Below are positions 7,883-16,142 of a DNA stretch of 64,000 nt, in pieces. The stretch comes from Bdellovibrio bacteriovorus (GTDB lineage: Bacteria; Bdellovibrionota; Bdellovibrionia; Bdellovibrionales; Bdellovibrionaceae). Made by a program: the position numbers and the translations under genes. The stretch covers positions 1,756,848 to 1,820,847 of the forward strand of contig NZ_LUKD01000001.1 of the NCBI RefSeq assembly GCF_001592745.1, given 5' to 3'. Positions within the stretch are counted from its first letter, which is position 1; each line of letters begins with the position of its first letter. The notes under the pieces are model-generated. The model worked only from the letters and a program-made list of their open reading frames with translations, was not told the origin of the DNA and did not search any database.

Positions 7883-8380
7883 TTAAGATGGAGCCGGTCC
7901 TTCATTTTCTTGCTGCACTTTGCGATAAGAAGCCTCAACGCGGGCTTTTCTGATTCTTTCGGCAAGAAATCCCCAATAAACCACTTGATAGACTAGGAAC
8001 ACAAAGACACCACCGGCCACTGCGACAAAGGCGGCTCGACTGTCTTCCCATTCGTACATTGCTACGAATAACGACAATGGATGCATCATAAATAAAACGG
8101 CGTGAAGCCACATCTCTTCCGCTGAGCAGAACTTTCTGTGCACCCATTCGTCTTTAGTTACACAGATGCATGAAATCGTCGCCATCACGTAATAAATGAT
8201 TTCAGTCGTCGGCGTTCTTTCCATAAAAGCCAGGAAAAGTAAACATGCAATGACCGTCATCGTATCAATGGGATGCCCGATGACTTCCCACTTGGGAAGG
8301 CCGCGTTTGCGATGAAAGAAAAATTCATCAAATAAAATGGCGGCTCCCTGCACGGCGGAAACGATCAAAAACGCGCTCAT
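7883..8380 (-). CDS. His-rich four-helix membrane protein in polyketide operon
   Basis: The 165-residue product has about four membrane segments. Conserved-looking polar residues lie at membrane edges: FDEFFFHRKRG, VIGHPIDT, KDEWVHRKF, EEMWLHAVLFMMHP. The His/Glu/Asp spacing (EWxH, ExWLH, HP) recalls membrane di-iron hydroxylases or desaturases, although it is smaller than those and the match is by eye only. Its start overlaps the stop of the type III polyketide synthase by 4 bp (ATGA), so it probably acts on that enzyme's lipid product. It could also be a plain membrane protein. Confidence 0.55.
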   Translation of the reverse strand: MSAFLIVSAVQGAAILFDEFFFHRKRGLPKWEVIGHPIDTMTVIACLLFLAFMERTPTTEIIYYVMATISCICVTKDEWVHRKFCSAEEMWLHAVLFMMHPLSLFVAMYEWEDSRAAFVAVAGGVFVFLVYQVVYWGFLAERIRKARVEASYRKVQQENEGPAPS

Positions 8381-9486
8381 ACTTTCTCCATAAGTCCTGC
8401 ACAGATTGTTAATCCTGGGCCGAAGGCATAACTGATTATCGGTGTGCCGGATGGAATGCTGTCGTCATCCAGAATCTTTTCCCAAAGATGCGGTAAAGTC
8501 GCCGAAGACATATTGCCCCGCTCTTTTAGAAGGGCCCGACTGGCTTGCACTTGTTGATCTTTAAGATCCATCTGCTTTACGACTTGATCAATGATTTTTG
8601 GTCCACCCGGATGAACAGCAAAAAGAGCTTTCTTAGAAATTTCAGCCGGATCTAGTCCTCGGGCATTCAACCAGCGATGTGTGAAATCGCAAATTTTTTG
8701 TCCAACCATTGAGGGAACATCTTTTGATAAAGTCATTTTCATTCCCCAGTCGGAAACCATCCACTCCATCGCGCCTGAGGTTTCAGGAACCAGCTCTTCA
8801 TATAAGGAATGAACTTTGAAACCTTTCGAAGGTTTATCTGGTGTCATAGAGTAGGCAATCACACCATCGGCAAAAAGACTTTGAATCACCATCTGCTCCA
8901 GCGTCGGATCTTGAGGGTTTAAATGCAGACTGCAAAGTTCGGTGTGAACGAGGTCTACAGCTTTCTTCTTCCCCAAGACTTCCTGATTCGCTAAGAAGCC
9001 CGAAGCCATACGCAAGGCAGGAAAGGCGCCATAACAGCCCATGTGATAGGAGTGAGTGACCGTCACGGGTTTCGGTGCTCGCACCGCCACCATCTGAGCC
9101 GCACTTGGTGAAACATATCCGGTGCAACTGACGTGAATGATGTCATCGGGAAATCCACGAGCGTCGTAAAGCTTATTAAAAAGATCGACCACTGTTTTGT
9201 GATAAAACTCGTGGCGATGGTGCATGCTGACGCCGCGAGGAGATTGAGTCACCGGATAGATTTGATTCTTATCCCACTCGGTGTGCTGCGAATCGGGAAG
9301 AAAAAATCTTCGCGTCGCAATCTGCGTTTCTGAACAAGCCACACGAGAAAGAAGTTTTGAGTATTCTTCTTCCGTATAGGCTTGATCTTTTTGAGCCGCT
9401 TTGTAAATGGCGGCCAGCCACTTAAGACCGTCGCCTTGGTTTTTCGGATAGGGTGGTTGTATGGAGTGAAAGTTTTGTAAGTACAT
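8377..9486 (-). CDS. type III polyketide synthase (chalcone/alkylresorcinol synthase family)
   Basis: The catalytic triad is visible: Cys in SYHMGCYGAFPALRMA (residue ~151), His in FAVHPGGPKIIDQV (~292) and Asn in ERGNMSSATLPHLW (~325). Length (369 residues from the ATG chosen) fits the family. These homodimeric enzymes extend acyl-CoA starters with malonyl-CoA to make pyrones, resorcinols or quinone precursors. The start could also be a GTG at 9507, which adds seven residues; a perfect hairpin lies at that place. It follows NDH-2 by about 30-50 bp and overlaps the membrane protein gene. A phenolic or quinone lipid is the likely product (inference). Confidence 0.9.
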   Translation of the reverse strand: MYLQNFHSIQPPYPKNQGDGLKWLAAIYKAAQKDQAYTEEEYSKLLSRVACSETQIATRRFFLPDSQHTEWDKNQIYPVTQSPRGVSMHHRHEFYHKTVVDLFNKLYDARGFPDDIIHVSCTGYVSPSAAQMVAVRAPKPVTVTHSYHMGCYGAFPALRMASGFLANQEVLGKKKAVDLVHTELCSLHLNPQDPTLEQMVIQSLFADGVIAYSMTPDKPSKGFKVHSLYEELVPETSGAMEWMVSDWGMKMTLSKDVPSMVGQKICDFTHRWLNARGLDPAEISKKALFAVHPGGPKIIDQVVKQMDLKDQQVQASRALLKERGNMSSATLPHLWEKILDDDSIPSGTPIISYAFGPGLTICAGLMEKV

Positions 9487-9494
9487 ACCGAAAT

Positions 9495-9514
9495 GCTTCA
9501 GGAACACCTGAAGC
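9495..9514 (-). promoter_or_regulatory. 8-bp inverted repeat at the polyketide synthase start
   Basis: GCTTCAGG, 4-nt loop, CCTGAAGC: a perfect 8-bp palindrome 8 nt before the ATG at 9486. It could be an RNA hairpin limiting translation or an operator. No T-run follows, so it is not a standard terminator. Confidence 0.45.
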
Positions 9515-9537
9515 TTCGGTAGATCCAGTGTTATGAA

Positions 9538-10806
9538 TCACGGGCTCTTCGGTTGTGATCTCCACTCTTTATCAACAATCAATCGAGCTCCGCGTTTGAA
9601 TGTAAAGTACGCATAAGCCCACTGCCAGATGACGAAGACTTTATTTTTAAAACCAATTAAATAGTATACGTGAATGAATAACCAAAGAAGCCAGGCAAAA
9701 AATCCGCTGAACTTCAGGCGATTGATTTGTGCAATGGCTTTTCTCCGGCCGATTGTGGCCATTTGGCCTTTATCGCGATATTTAAATTCGCTCCGTGGCT
9801 TTCCGTTGATCTCTTGTAAAATCTCACGAGCGGCATGTTCACCCTGTTGCATAGCTACAGAAGCTAAACCGGGTAAAGCTTTTCCATCGTCTCCCATATA
9901 GCAGGCTTGATCGCCAAGAACGAAAACCTCGCGATGATCCTTCAGGCTTAAATCTTTTTCAATGATCACGCGACCGCTACGATCGAGTGGAACGCCTAAA
10001 GATTTATTTAAGCTTGAAGGTTGAACGCCTGCCGCCCAAAGGATAGTCGAAGCTTTAACGATTTCATCCCCTAAGACGACGGACGTTGGCTTTACATCTG
10101 TCACGCGTGTGTTCGTCCAGATTTGCACGCCCAGATCTTCCAAGTCCCGGGCAGCCTGACGAGAGAGTGATTCATCGAAGGCTGCAAGGATTCTTTTGCC
10201 AGCTTCGATCAAAAGCACGCGTGTGCGTGAAGGATCAATGTGCCTGAAATCTTCGGTCAGTGTATGCCGACTGATTTCAGCAATGGCGCCGGCAAGTTCA
10301 ACACCTGTGGGGCCTCCGCCGACAATCACAAATGTAAGATGCTGTTTTTGTTTTTCAGGATCTTCTTCTTTTTCTGCGAGTTCAAAGGCGATCAAAAGAC
10401 GACGGCGAATTTCTGTAGCTTGTTCCAAGGTTTTCAACCCAGGCGCATTTTCTTCCCACTCTGGATGAGCGAAGTAGCTGTGTTTAGCTCCGCAAGCCAA
10501 GATCAAATAGTCGTAATCCACAGTGCGGTCACTGACTTCTAATTTTCGATTTTGTAAGTCCACGCTTTTGACATTGTCTAAGAAAACAGAAACGTTTTGA
10601 TATTTTGAGAGGAGTCCACGGATGGGGCCTGAAATTTCTGCGGGAGATAACCCCGCCGTTGCGACCTGATAAAGAAGAGGTTGAAAAAGATGATAGTTAC
10701 GACGATCAATCAGTGTCACAGACACTTCATCTTTGTTACCTAATGCGCGAGCTGCTTTTAAGCCCGCAAATCCACCACCGACAATGACGACTTTTTTGGC
10801 TGACAT
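9538..10806 (-). CDS. ndh: type II NADH:quinone oxidoreductase (NDH-2)
   Basis: The 422-residue product has the FAD-binding start VVIVGGGFAGLKAARAL, the NAD(H)-binding second fold LTFVIVGGGPTGVELAGAIAE (around 160), and the C-terminal FAD motif VFVLGDQACY. The C-terminus has aromatic helices (FFAWLLWLFIHVYYLIGF) that attach the enzyme to the membrane. It passes electrons from NADH to quinone without pumping protons. It heads the operon with the polyketide synthase, which may suggest a role in quinone or lipid oxidation rather than respiration only. Its ribosome site lies inside a small hairpin. Confidence 0.9.
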   Translation of the reverse strand: MSAKKVVIVGGGFAGLKAARALGNKDEVSVTLIDRRNYHLFQPLLYQVATAGLSPAEISGPIRGLLSKYQNVSVFLDNVKSVDLQNRKLEVSDRTVDYDYLILACGAKHSYFAHPEWEENAPGLKTLEQATEIRRRLLIAFELAEKEEDPEKQKQHLTFVIVGGGPTGVELAGAIAEISRHTLTEDFRHIDPSRTRVLLIEAGKRILAAFDESLSRQAARDLEDLGVQIWTNTRVTDVKPTSVVLGDEIVKASTILWAAGVQPSSLNKSLGVPLDRSGRVIIEKDLSLKDHREVFVLGDQACYMGDDGKALPGLASVAMQQGEHAAREILQEINGKPRSEFKYRDKGQMATIGRRKAIAQINRLKFSGFFAWLLWLFIHVYYLIGFKNKVFVIWQWAYAYFTFKRGARLIVDKEWRSQPKSP

Positions 10807-10810
10807 AGAA

Positions 10811-10828
10811 ACCTCGATTGCACGAGGT
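10811..10828 (-). promoter_or_regulatory. hairpin covering the ndh ribosome-binding site
   Basis: ACCTCG and CGAGGT pair across a 6-nt loop. On the minus strand the second arm holds the GAGGT Shine-Dalgarno sequence, 6 nt before the ndh ATG. Folding would hide it from the ribosome. The stem is short, so an effect is uncertain. Confidence 0.4.
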
Positions 10829-10839
10829 CATTCTAACAC

Positions 10840-10883
10840 TCGCCGCAACGGAAGGAATCATTATCTTCCTGAATGTGCGGCGA
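10840..10883 (-). terminator. long stem-loop between ampG and ndh
   Basis: TCGCCGCA pairs with TGCGGCGA and, inside, GGAAG pairs with CTTCC. It lies 30 nt downstream of the ampG stop on the minus strand. The tail is not T-rich, so termination is uncertain; it might instead stabilise the mRNA end. Confidence 0.45.
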
Positions 10884-10912
10884 TGACAGAATACTGAAAA
10901 AAAGTTTTGTTG

Positions 10913-12241
10913 TTATTTAGCGACCCTGTTGCTTCGAACCAACAAAATGCAAAGCAGCAGCGCGGGGATACCTACAAGGGCTGTGCTGACAAAGAAAAGT
11001 GCATAGCCCTCCATAAGGGATTTTCCCTCCGAGAAAGTCTGCACCATCACTCCCGAGAAGCCCTTTAATACCTTTCCAAGCAAAGCGTAGAAAGAACTTA
11101 AAAGAGCGTATTGAGTTGCAGTGTAACCAAATGTTGTGAGACTTGACATGTATCCCACCAAAGCCGTGCCCGCAAAACCAGAAGCGAAATTGTCTATGAT
11201 CATTGCTGCTGTGAAGACATCGTTTCTGGCGCCCATCAAAGCTAAAAGAGCGAATCCTAAATTAGAAGCGGGTCCGATGACCGCTCCTACTAAAAGCGTT
11301 GATACAAATCCAAATCGCACAGCCGCAAGACCACCAGCCGCGACACCGACAACTGAAGCAATCAAGCCGACAGAACCGCGAACAGCTCCAACAGTTTCTT
11401 TGGTGATTCCGATATCAGCATAAAATGGATTTGCCATAGGGCCCATCATGAAATCAGAAAGGCGATACAAGCTGACTGCGGCAAGAATAAGTAAAGCCTT
11501 ATTTCCATGCTGTTTAAAAAATGCAATGAAGGGACCACAGACCGCATCGAAAATTCCACGTGCCGTCCATATCGTGCCCGTCTGTTGTTGCGTCAGATTT
11601 CTTCCCGGTTCTACCGCAAGCAATGTTGCGACAAGGCCGACGGCCATCAAGGCACCCATAATCGAATAAGAAACGGCCCAGCCGACAGAAGCCGCAACGA
11701 TCAGAATAAGCGCATCTGTGAGTAACAAAGAAGCGCGGTATCCCAGCTGATATGCGGATGAAAGCAGCGCCATGTCTTCGCTGGCGTCAGAAACTTCAAT
11801 CCTCCAAGCATCCACCACAATGTCCTGAGTGGCCGAGGCAAAAGCAGCTAACGCTGCAAGCCCCGTAAAAAGCATCAATCCGCCTTCAGGCTTTATGACT
11901 GACATTCCAAAAAGTGCTGCGCCGATGAGGATCTGCGATAACACCATCCATCCACGGCGACGACCTAAAAGTTTGCCGATGATCGGTGCGTTGGCTTTAT
12001 CGATCAGCGGCGCCCACAAAAATTTTAAAGAATAGGCGAGCCCCACCCACGACAGAAAACCAATTGTCGCAAGGGTGATTCCTGATTCGCGCAACCAGAA
12101 ACCCAAAGTATTTCCGACCAGCATAAAAGGAAGGCCTGAAGAAAAACCCAAAGCCAGCATAATAGCTACTTTGGGTCGAGTTACGGCGCGAAGAGTTTGA
12201 GTCCACGAAGGCTTCGTCGATTTTTTCGTTGTTGCGGTCAC
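10913..12241 (-). CDS. ampG: AmpG-type muropeptide permease (MFS)
   Basis: The product has 12 predicted membrane helices. The AmpG signature is clear at the start: MLALGFSSGLPFMLVGNTLGFWL, here split by position about 27-48, then LSWVGLAYSLKFLWAPLID and RRRGWMVLSQ. AmpG imports GlcNAc-anhydroMurNAc peptides released from peptidoglycan. In a predator this would recover wall material. I chose GTG at 12241, which overlaps the upstream stop (TAGTG); a TTG at 12277 would add 12 charged residues without a ribosome site. Coupled to the deaminase-like gene, so both are probably salvage functions. Confidence 0.85.
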   Translation of the reverse strand: MTATTKKSTKPSWTQTLRAVTRPKVAIMLALGFSSGLPFMLVGNTLGFWLRESGITLATIGFLSWVGLAYSLKFLWAPLIDKANAPIIGKLLGRRRGWMVLSQILIGAALFGMSVIKPEGGLMLFTGLAALAAFASATQDIVVDAWRIEVSDASEDMALLSSAYQLGYRASLLLTDALILIVAASVGWAVSYSIMGALMAVGLVATLLAVEPGRNLTQQQTGTIWTARGIFDAVCGPFIAFFKQHGNKALLILAAVSLYRLSDFMMGPMANPFYADIGITKETVGAVRGSVGLIASVVGVAAGGLAAVRFGFVSTLLVGAVIGPASNLGFALLALMGARNDVFTAAMIIDNFASGFAGTALVGYMSSLTTFGYTATQYALLSSFYALLGKVLKGFSGVMVQTFSEGKSLMEGYALFFVSTALVGIPALLLCILLVRSNRVAK

Positions 12242-13878
12242 TAGCTGTTCTTTCTTAGTTTTTTTCTCATCTTCCAAAGAAGGTGACTGATGTAAGGACG
12301 ACGAGTTTCACCTGTCGTCACCATAAGTAATTTAGTAATCTTTAGGTTTACGGCATCCGTGTAAAGAAGAATCAACATCTCAGAGATGAAATTCGTATTC
12401 AGTGTCACATAGTTGTCGGTGCCGACACCTAATTGAACGCCTTTTTTCTCCCACCATGAAAAAGGATGGTCCTTATAATCTTCAAATTTCCCTGTCAGTT
12501 TATTATTTGAAGAAGGCAGTGACACCAATGTCACACCTTTTTGAATCATACGGTTCAAAACATCGTGCTGATAATGTTCAACCTCGCGAGCTGTGTGAAA
12601 CTTTGCTTTGACGAAAAGGATGTCTTCTTCGTTGGTAAGAACAGTTCCCTTTAAAAGCTTTTCAAGAACAGCTCGGTTGAAGCCCCAATCCAGTTCAACA
12701 AGTTCTCGATACAATGGATCTTTTTCACCAATCGGCTGGCCTTTTTTATTCTTGGCTTTGATGTCTTGATAGATATGGTGGAAATATTTGTTGGGGTTAA
12801 TTCCCAAGCTGATTCCGTGCTCTAGAGTGTCGATGTGCCAGATATTCATGGCGTTATCGACTGCTTGAATACCTTTTTTAAGTGTGTGCCAAGTTTCACC
12901 GTGATGCGAGCGGATTTTAAATCCACGGTACTGAAGTTTTCGGAAGCCCGCCTGCATTTCGTTGAAATGCTCCTTGCGGTAAAGCTCTCTTTCATCTCCG
13001 ACAGTGTCGACGTCTTTCAAGTAGCGCACCAAGAAAGGATATTTATCTAACATGGCCACCAGATCGTTCACTTGATCCATAAAATGGTCTTGGCGCGTTT
13101 TGTATTTATCTGCATCAAACTGATTGGCTTCTTTTCTGAATGAAGGAGATAGAATGAAATCAAAATCAGGATGCTTTTCCTGGAATTTCTTGAACCCATC
13201 ATGCAAACCCAGCACGACATCTTCCGACGTCACATCATCAATCCCAGGGATTTGTTCTGAAGAGCTTGAACTTGCGCGAGACAAAGAAAACTTCAAACGA
13301 ATGCGACCGACATTGTGTTTGTTATAAAGTTCTTCAGCCATATGGAAGGCCGCATCTTTGTGCGCTTCACGAGAAGTAAAAATCAATTTTGGAAGATACA
13401 AGATTTTTAGATAGCGGGAAAAGCCTTCGTTCTCTTGCAGGCTGATAAGTTTTTCCACATCTTGTACGGATCGGATGGGAAATGCGCTATCACCGTAAAC
13501 TTCTTTAATCTTTTTTTCGTAAATGTCTTTGTTCGGGCCCTCTAAAAGTTTCATCAAACGCGGATAAATGTATTCGGCAGTGATGGCACCTGTTAAGTGG
13601 ATATGTTCTTCATTGTACTTTAAGGGAAAGTTTTTGAAGAATTCGGCGAGGGCCGCAGAAACAGGATGCTTTAACAAAGCGCTGATCGACACTTGGTTGA
13701 TTTGAAATCGATTTAACAGTTCTCTAAATTCAGAGACTTGTTTGAAAGCTTCTGGATGCTGAGTTTGCAAATCGGAAGTGATCAAAAGATCAATGGTGTC
13801 AGAAAGCGAGATGCCATTGGTCTCGCTAATGATAGTGGTGAGTGCTGAGGTTAGCTGATTGTGAACGTCCGTATTCAC
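12241..13878 (-). CDS. adenosine-deaminase superfamily protein
   Basis: The 545-residue product is longer than bacterial Add (about 330-350). Metal and catalytic motifs of the superfamily are recognisable in order: EEHIHLTGA (near 118), RSHHGETWHTL (near 347), DTLEHGISLG (near 373), LVSLPSSNNKL (near 478) and GVGTDNY (near 508). An extra N-terminal domain of about 115 residues and a mid-protein insertion account for the length. It may deaminate adenosine or a related purine from digested prey nucleic acid; the exact substrate is not evident. Its stop overlaps the ampG start. Confidence 0.75.
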   Translation of the reverse strand: MNTDVHNQLTSALTTIISETNGISLSDTIDLLITSDLQTQHPEAFKQVSEFRELLNRFQINQVSISALLKHPVSAALAEFFKNFPLKYNEEHIHLTGAITAEYIYPRLMKLLEGPNKDIYEKKIKEVYGDSAFPIRSVQDVEKLISLQENEGFSRYLKILYLPKLIFTSREAHKDAAFHMAEELYNKHNVGRIRLKFSLSRASSSSSEQIPGIDDVTSEDVVLGLHDGFKKFQEKHPDFDFILSPSFRKEANQFDADKYKTRQDHFMDQVNDLVAMLDKYPFLVRYLKDVDTVGDERELYRKEHFNEMQAGFRKLQYRGFKIRSHHGETWHTLKKGIQAVDNAMNIWHIDTLEHGISLGINPNKYFHHIYQDIKAKNKKGQPIGEKDPLYRELVELDWGFNRAVLEKLLKGTVLTNEEDILFVKAKFHTAREVEHYQHDVLNRMIQKGVTLVSLPSSNNKLTGKFEDYKDHPFSWWEKKGVQLGVGTDNYVTLNTNFISEMLILLYTDAVNLKITKLLMVTTGETRRPYISHLLWKMRKKLRKNS

Positions 13879-13899
13879 TCGATTCCTCCTCTGAAGAGG

Positions 13900-14349
13900 T
13901 TAACGAGGAATCAAACTCTTGTACATGACTTTATGGGGCCCGATGTCTTTGATATCAAACAGAGGTCCGTAGTAGGCAAAGCCCAGTCTTTCATAAAACG
14001 GAAAGGCTTTGATGCGAGCATTGAACCAAAGAAAATCACAACCACGACCTCGCAAAAAATTTTCTCCATAAGTCAGAAGTTTTCCTCCCAACCCCTGGCC
14101 TTGATGAGCGTCGTCCGTGGCCATTCCTCGTAAGCGATACGAAAGTTTTGCGGGAAAGTTTGGATGTGCTTCTTGCACGAACGTCGCGATAGAGGCGAGT
14201 TTTCCGTCAGTATAAAGACCAAAATGGAATGTGGAATGAAGGTAGTCTCCATCCACTTCGCATTCCTCAACACGCAAAAATGGCTTTAAAACTTTTTGCC
14301 TCAACGGCAAAAGTTCTTGGGTGGTTATTTGTCTGATTTCGTAGTTCAC
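13900..14349 (-). CDS. GNAT family N-acetyltransferase
   Basis: The start is placed at GTG 14349 (VNYEIRQITTQEL), which has AGGA a few bases upstream and does not overlap the HNH gene; an earlier in-frame start at 14385 would. The ~149-residue protein has the acetyl-CoA-binding motif A, GMATDDAHQGQGLGGKLL, and the closing FNARIKAFPFYERLGFAYYG typical of ElaA/YjcF-like GNATs. Substrate unknown. It sits 2 bp after the HNH gene and probably shares its transcript. Confidence 0.85.
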   Translation of the reverse strand: MNYEIRQITTQELLPLRQKVLKPFLRVEECEVDGDYLHSTFHFGLYTDGKLASIATFVQEAHPNFPAKLSYRLRGMATDDAHQGQGLGGKLLTYGENFLRGRGCDFLWFNARIKAFPFYERLGFAYYGPLFDIKDIGPHKVMYKSLIPR

Positions 14350-14351
14350 TT

Positions 14352-14885
14352 CTATCCTGTACTCAGCCTTAGGTAGGGCGCCCAATCAGGTGGGACATGA
14401 TCCTCACTGATTTCTAGCTGCAATGTTGGCAACCAGTTTGGTGCGCGAGGCTCTGTGAGTAAAGGCATATTTGCTGTGCGTGGTGTGCGGTTGGCTTTTC
14501 TTTGATTGCACTCCCGACAAGCCGAAACGACATTCGTCCAGTTTTTAGGGCCATTTTGAGAAGCGGGAACAACGTGATCTAAAGTGAGCTGTTTGGCGGG
14601 AAGTTTGGTAGCGCAGTACTGACAGGTATAATTATCGCGGATATAAACATTTTCACGGCAGAACCGCACGGCACCGGCGGTTCGAGGTCTTACGTAACTT
14701 TTCAGCCGCAAGACACTGGGAAGTTGAAACCTCCGTTGAACAGACCGAGCAAACTCAGAGTGATATTCGAGAATCTCGACTTTACCCTGAAACCACAATA
14801 CCAAGGCCTTTTGCCAACTTACAACCCTCATAGGTTCGTAACTGGAGTTGAGCAATAAAGACCTCAGTGAGGACATGTGCATCAT
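14352..14885 (-). CDS. HNH endonuclease domain protein
   Basis: The 177-residue product has an N-terminal region (SLLLNSSYEPMRVVSWQKAL) and a C-terminal HNH domain: CQYC zinc knuckle half (~108), LTLDHVVPASQNGPKNW with the catalytic His, and ACRECNQRKANR. This stand-alone architecture is widespread in bacterial chromosomes and cyanobacteria. The reaction is metal-dependent DNA cleavage, but the biological role is not known. GAGGGGGG precedes the first ATG. No restriction or toxin partner is next to it. Confidence 0.85.
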   Translation of the reverse strand: MMHMSSLRSLLLNSSYEPMRVVSWQKALVLWFQGKVEILEYHSEFARSVQRRFQLPSVLRLKSYVRPRTAGAVRFCRENVYIRDNYTCQYCATKLPAKQLTLDHVVPASQNGPKNWTNVVSACRECNQRKANRTPRTANMPLLTEPRAPNWLPTLQLEISEDHVPPDWAPYLRLSTG

Positions 14886-15044
14886 GCGTTCCCCCCTCAG
14901 GCGATCCTATCTTAAATTATATCGAAGTCGGACAGCAGATTTCAAGCCCCTCTCTTAAATAATCAAAAGAACTGGGTGTTATAGGTTGAAAAAGGCCAGT
15001 ATCAATGAGATACCGCGAACTTAAAGCCACAAGGAGGCATCAAA
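14886..15044. other. divergent promoter region hnh/slyD
   Basis: A 159-bp gap between diverging genes. TTGAAA at about 14983 with GATACC 17 nt downstream is a weak promoter match for slyD, and AAGGAGG lies 6-7 nt before the slyD ATG. No other structure seen. Confidence 0.3.
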
Positions 15045-15518
15045 ATGAGAAGAGTTTTGGCATTCAATTACGTTTTAAAAGGACCTGATGGCAACGTATT
15101 AGATGCTTCTGAGAAGGGACAACCACTTCCGTTCCTAGAAGGCTCTGGTCAAATCATTCCTAAATTGGAAGAAGAAATCAAAGACCTTAAAGAAGGCGAT
15201 AAAAAAACTGTGAAGTTGGCAGCCAAAGACGCTTACGGTGAAGTGAAAGATAACATGTTCATGGATGTGCCTAAGCAAGAACTTGCACACCTTCCGCAAT
15301 TGGAAGTTGGCGCGCACCTTCGTTTGGAATTGGGTCACGGCGCTCACATCGTACGTGTTTCAAAAATCACAGACGACTCTGTTACGCTTGATGGAAATCA
15401 TCCTCTAGCGGGACAAGATCTAGAATTTGCCATTGAAATGGTTTTGATCCGTGAAGCAACGACTGAAGAAGTTTTGCATGGGCATCCACACGGCCTCCAC
15501 GGTAATTCAGGACACTAG
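15045..15518 (+). CDS. slyD: FKBP-type peptidyl-prolyl isomerase, SlyD-like
   Basis: The 157-residue protein begins VLAFNYVLKGPDGNVLDAS and has PLPFLEGSGQIIPKLEEEI and LKEGDKKTVKLAAKDAYGEV, the FKBP core split by an insert-in-flap domain (about 70-125) as in SlyD. The last residues (HGHPHGLHGNSGH) are His-rich and may bind nickel, but much shorter than in E. coli SlyD. It is a cytoplasmic prolyl isomerase and chaperone. It lies 11 bp before yajQ, and the two are likely cotranscribed. Confidence 0.9.
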   Translation: MRRVLAFNYVLKGPDGNVLDASEKGQPLPFLEGSGQIIPKLEEEIKDLKEGDKKTVKLAAKDAYGEVKDNMFMDVPKQELAHLPQLEVGAHLRLELGHGAHIVRVSKITDDSVTLDGNHPLAGQDLEFAIEMVLIREATTEEVLHGHPHGLHGNSGH

Positions 15519-15529
15519 GACGAGAGTTT

Positions 15530-16015
15530 ATGCCGTCGTTTGATATTGTTTCGGAAGTTGATGTTCAAGAAGTTGATAATGCTATCAACCAGGCTCGTAA
15601 AGAGGTGGAAGGGCGTTACGACTTTAAAGGAAGTAAAGCTGAGATCCAGTGGGATAAAAAAGAAATCACTTTGCTGGCTGAAGACGATTATAAAGTTGAG
15701 GCCATGGGAAGTATCCTGCAGACGAAACTTCATCGACGCGGCATAGATATTAAGGCAATTAAGTTTGAGAAGATGGAAGAAGCCGGCGGACGCATGTTGC
15801 GCCAAAAGGTCACTTTGGTACAAGGGATTGACCGCGAAGTTGCTAAAGACATCATAAAATTGATTAAAGACTCAAAACTGAAAGTCCAACCACAAATCGC
15901 GGACGATAAACTGAAGATCACATCTAAAAGCATTGATGAGCTTCAAGAGTGCATCAAACTTGTACGGGGCGGTAACTTCCCCGTTCCCTTACAATATAAT
16001 AATATGAGAGCGTAA
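15530..16015 (+). CDS. yajQ: YajQ family nucleotide-binding protein
   Basis: The 161-residue product is a typical YajQ: MPSFDIVSEVDVQEVDNAIN at the start, RYDFKGSKAEIQWDKKEI near 27, then LVQGIDREVAKDIIKLIKDSK and a C-terminal RGGNFPVPLQYNN. Members have two ferredoxin-like domains; in Xanthomonas the homologue binds cyclic di-GMP and controls virulence genes, and others bind RNA or ATP. Ligand here is not shown. Follows slyD by 11 bp. Starts at an ATG with weak ribosome site (GACGAGAG). Confidence 0.95.
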   Translation: MPSFDIVSEVDVQEVDNAINQARKEVEGRYDFKGSKAEIQWDKKEITLLAEDDYKVEAMGSILQTKLHRRGIDIKAIKFEKMEEAGGRMLRQKVTLVQGIDREVAKDIIKLIKDSKLKVQPQIADDKLKITSKSIDELQECIKLVRGGNFPVPLQYNNMRA

Positions 16016-16031
16016 AATTGGGCTTGCACAG

Positions 16032-16056
16032 AATTTAGGCTATGCTAGCCTAAATT
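16032..16056. promoter_or_regulatory. perfect 11-bp palindrome before the RRM gene
   Basis: AATTTAGGCTA, 3-nt loop, TAGCCTAAATT, lying 14 nt after the yajQ stop and 87 nt before the RRM protein start. A further TTTAGG half site follows at about 16060. TTGCAC lies just upstream. There is no T-run, so it is more likely an operator or an RNA element in the leader than a terminator. Confidence 0.5.
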
Positions 16057-16142
16057 AAGTTTAGGTTCCCGTGTGAGTGTTCTCGATTTTATATGGTTCG
16101 AAGGCTTCCTCGGGTTTTTTTTGGAATCCACAGGAGGTCTTT

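Noticed and set aside
16077-16142. Upstream ATG extension of the RRM protein
   Set aside because: The extra 22 residues do not match the family, and GGAGG is positioned for the GTG at 16143.
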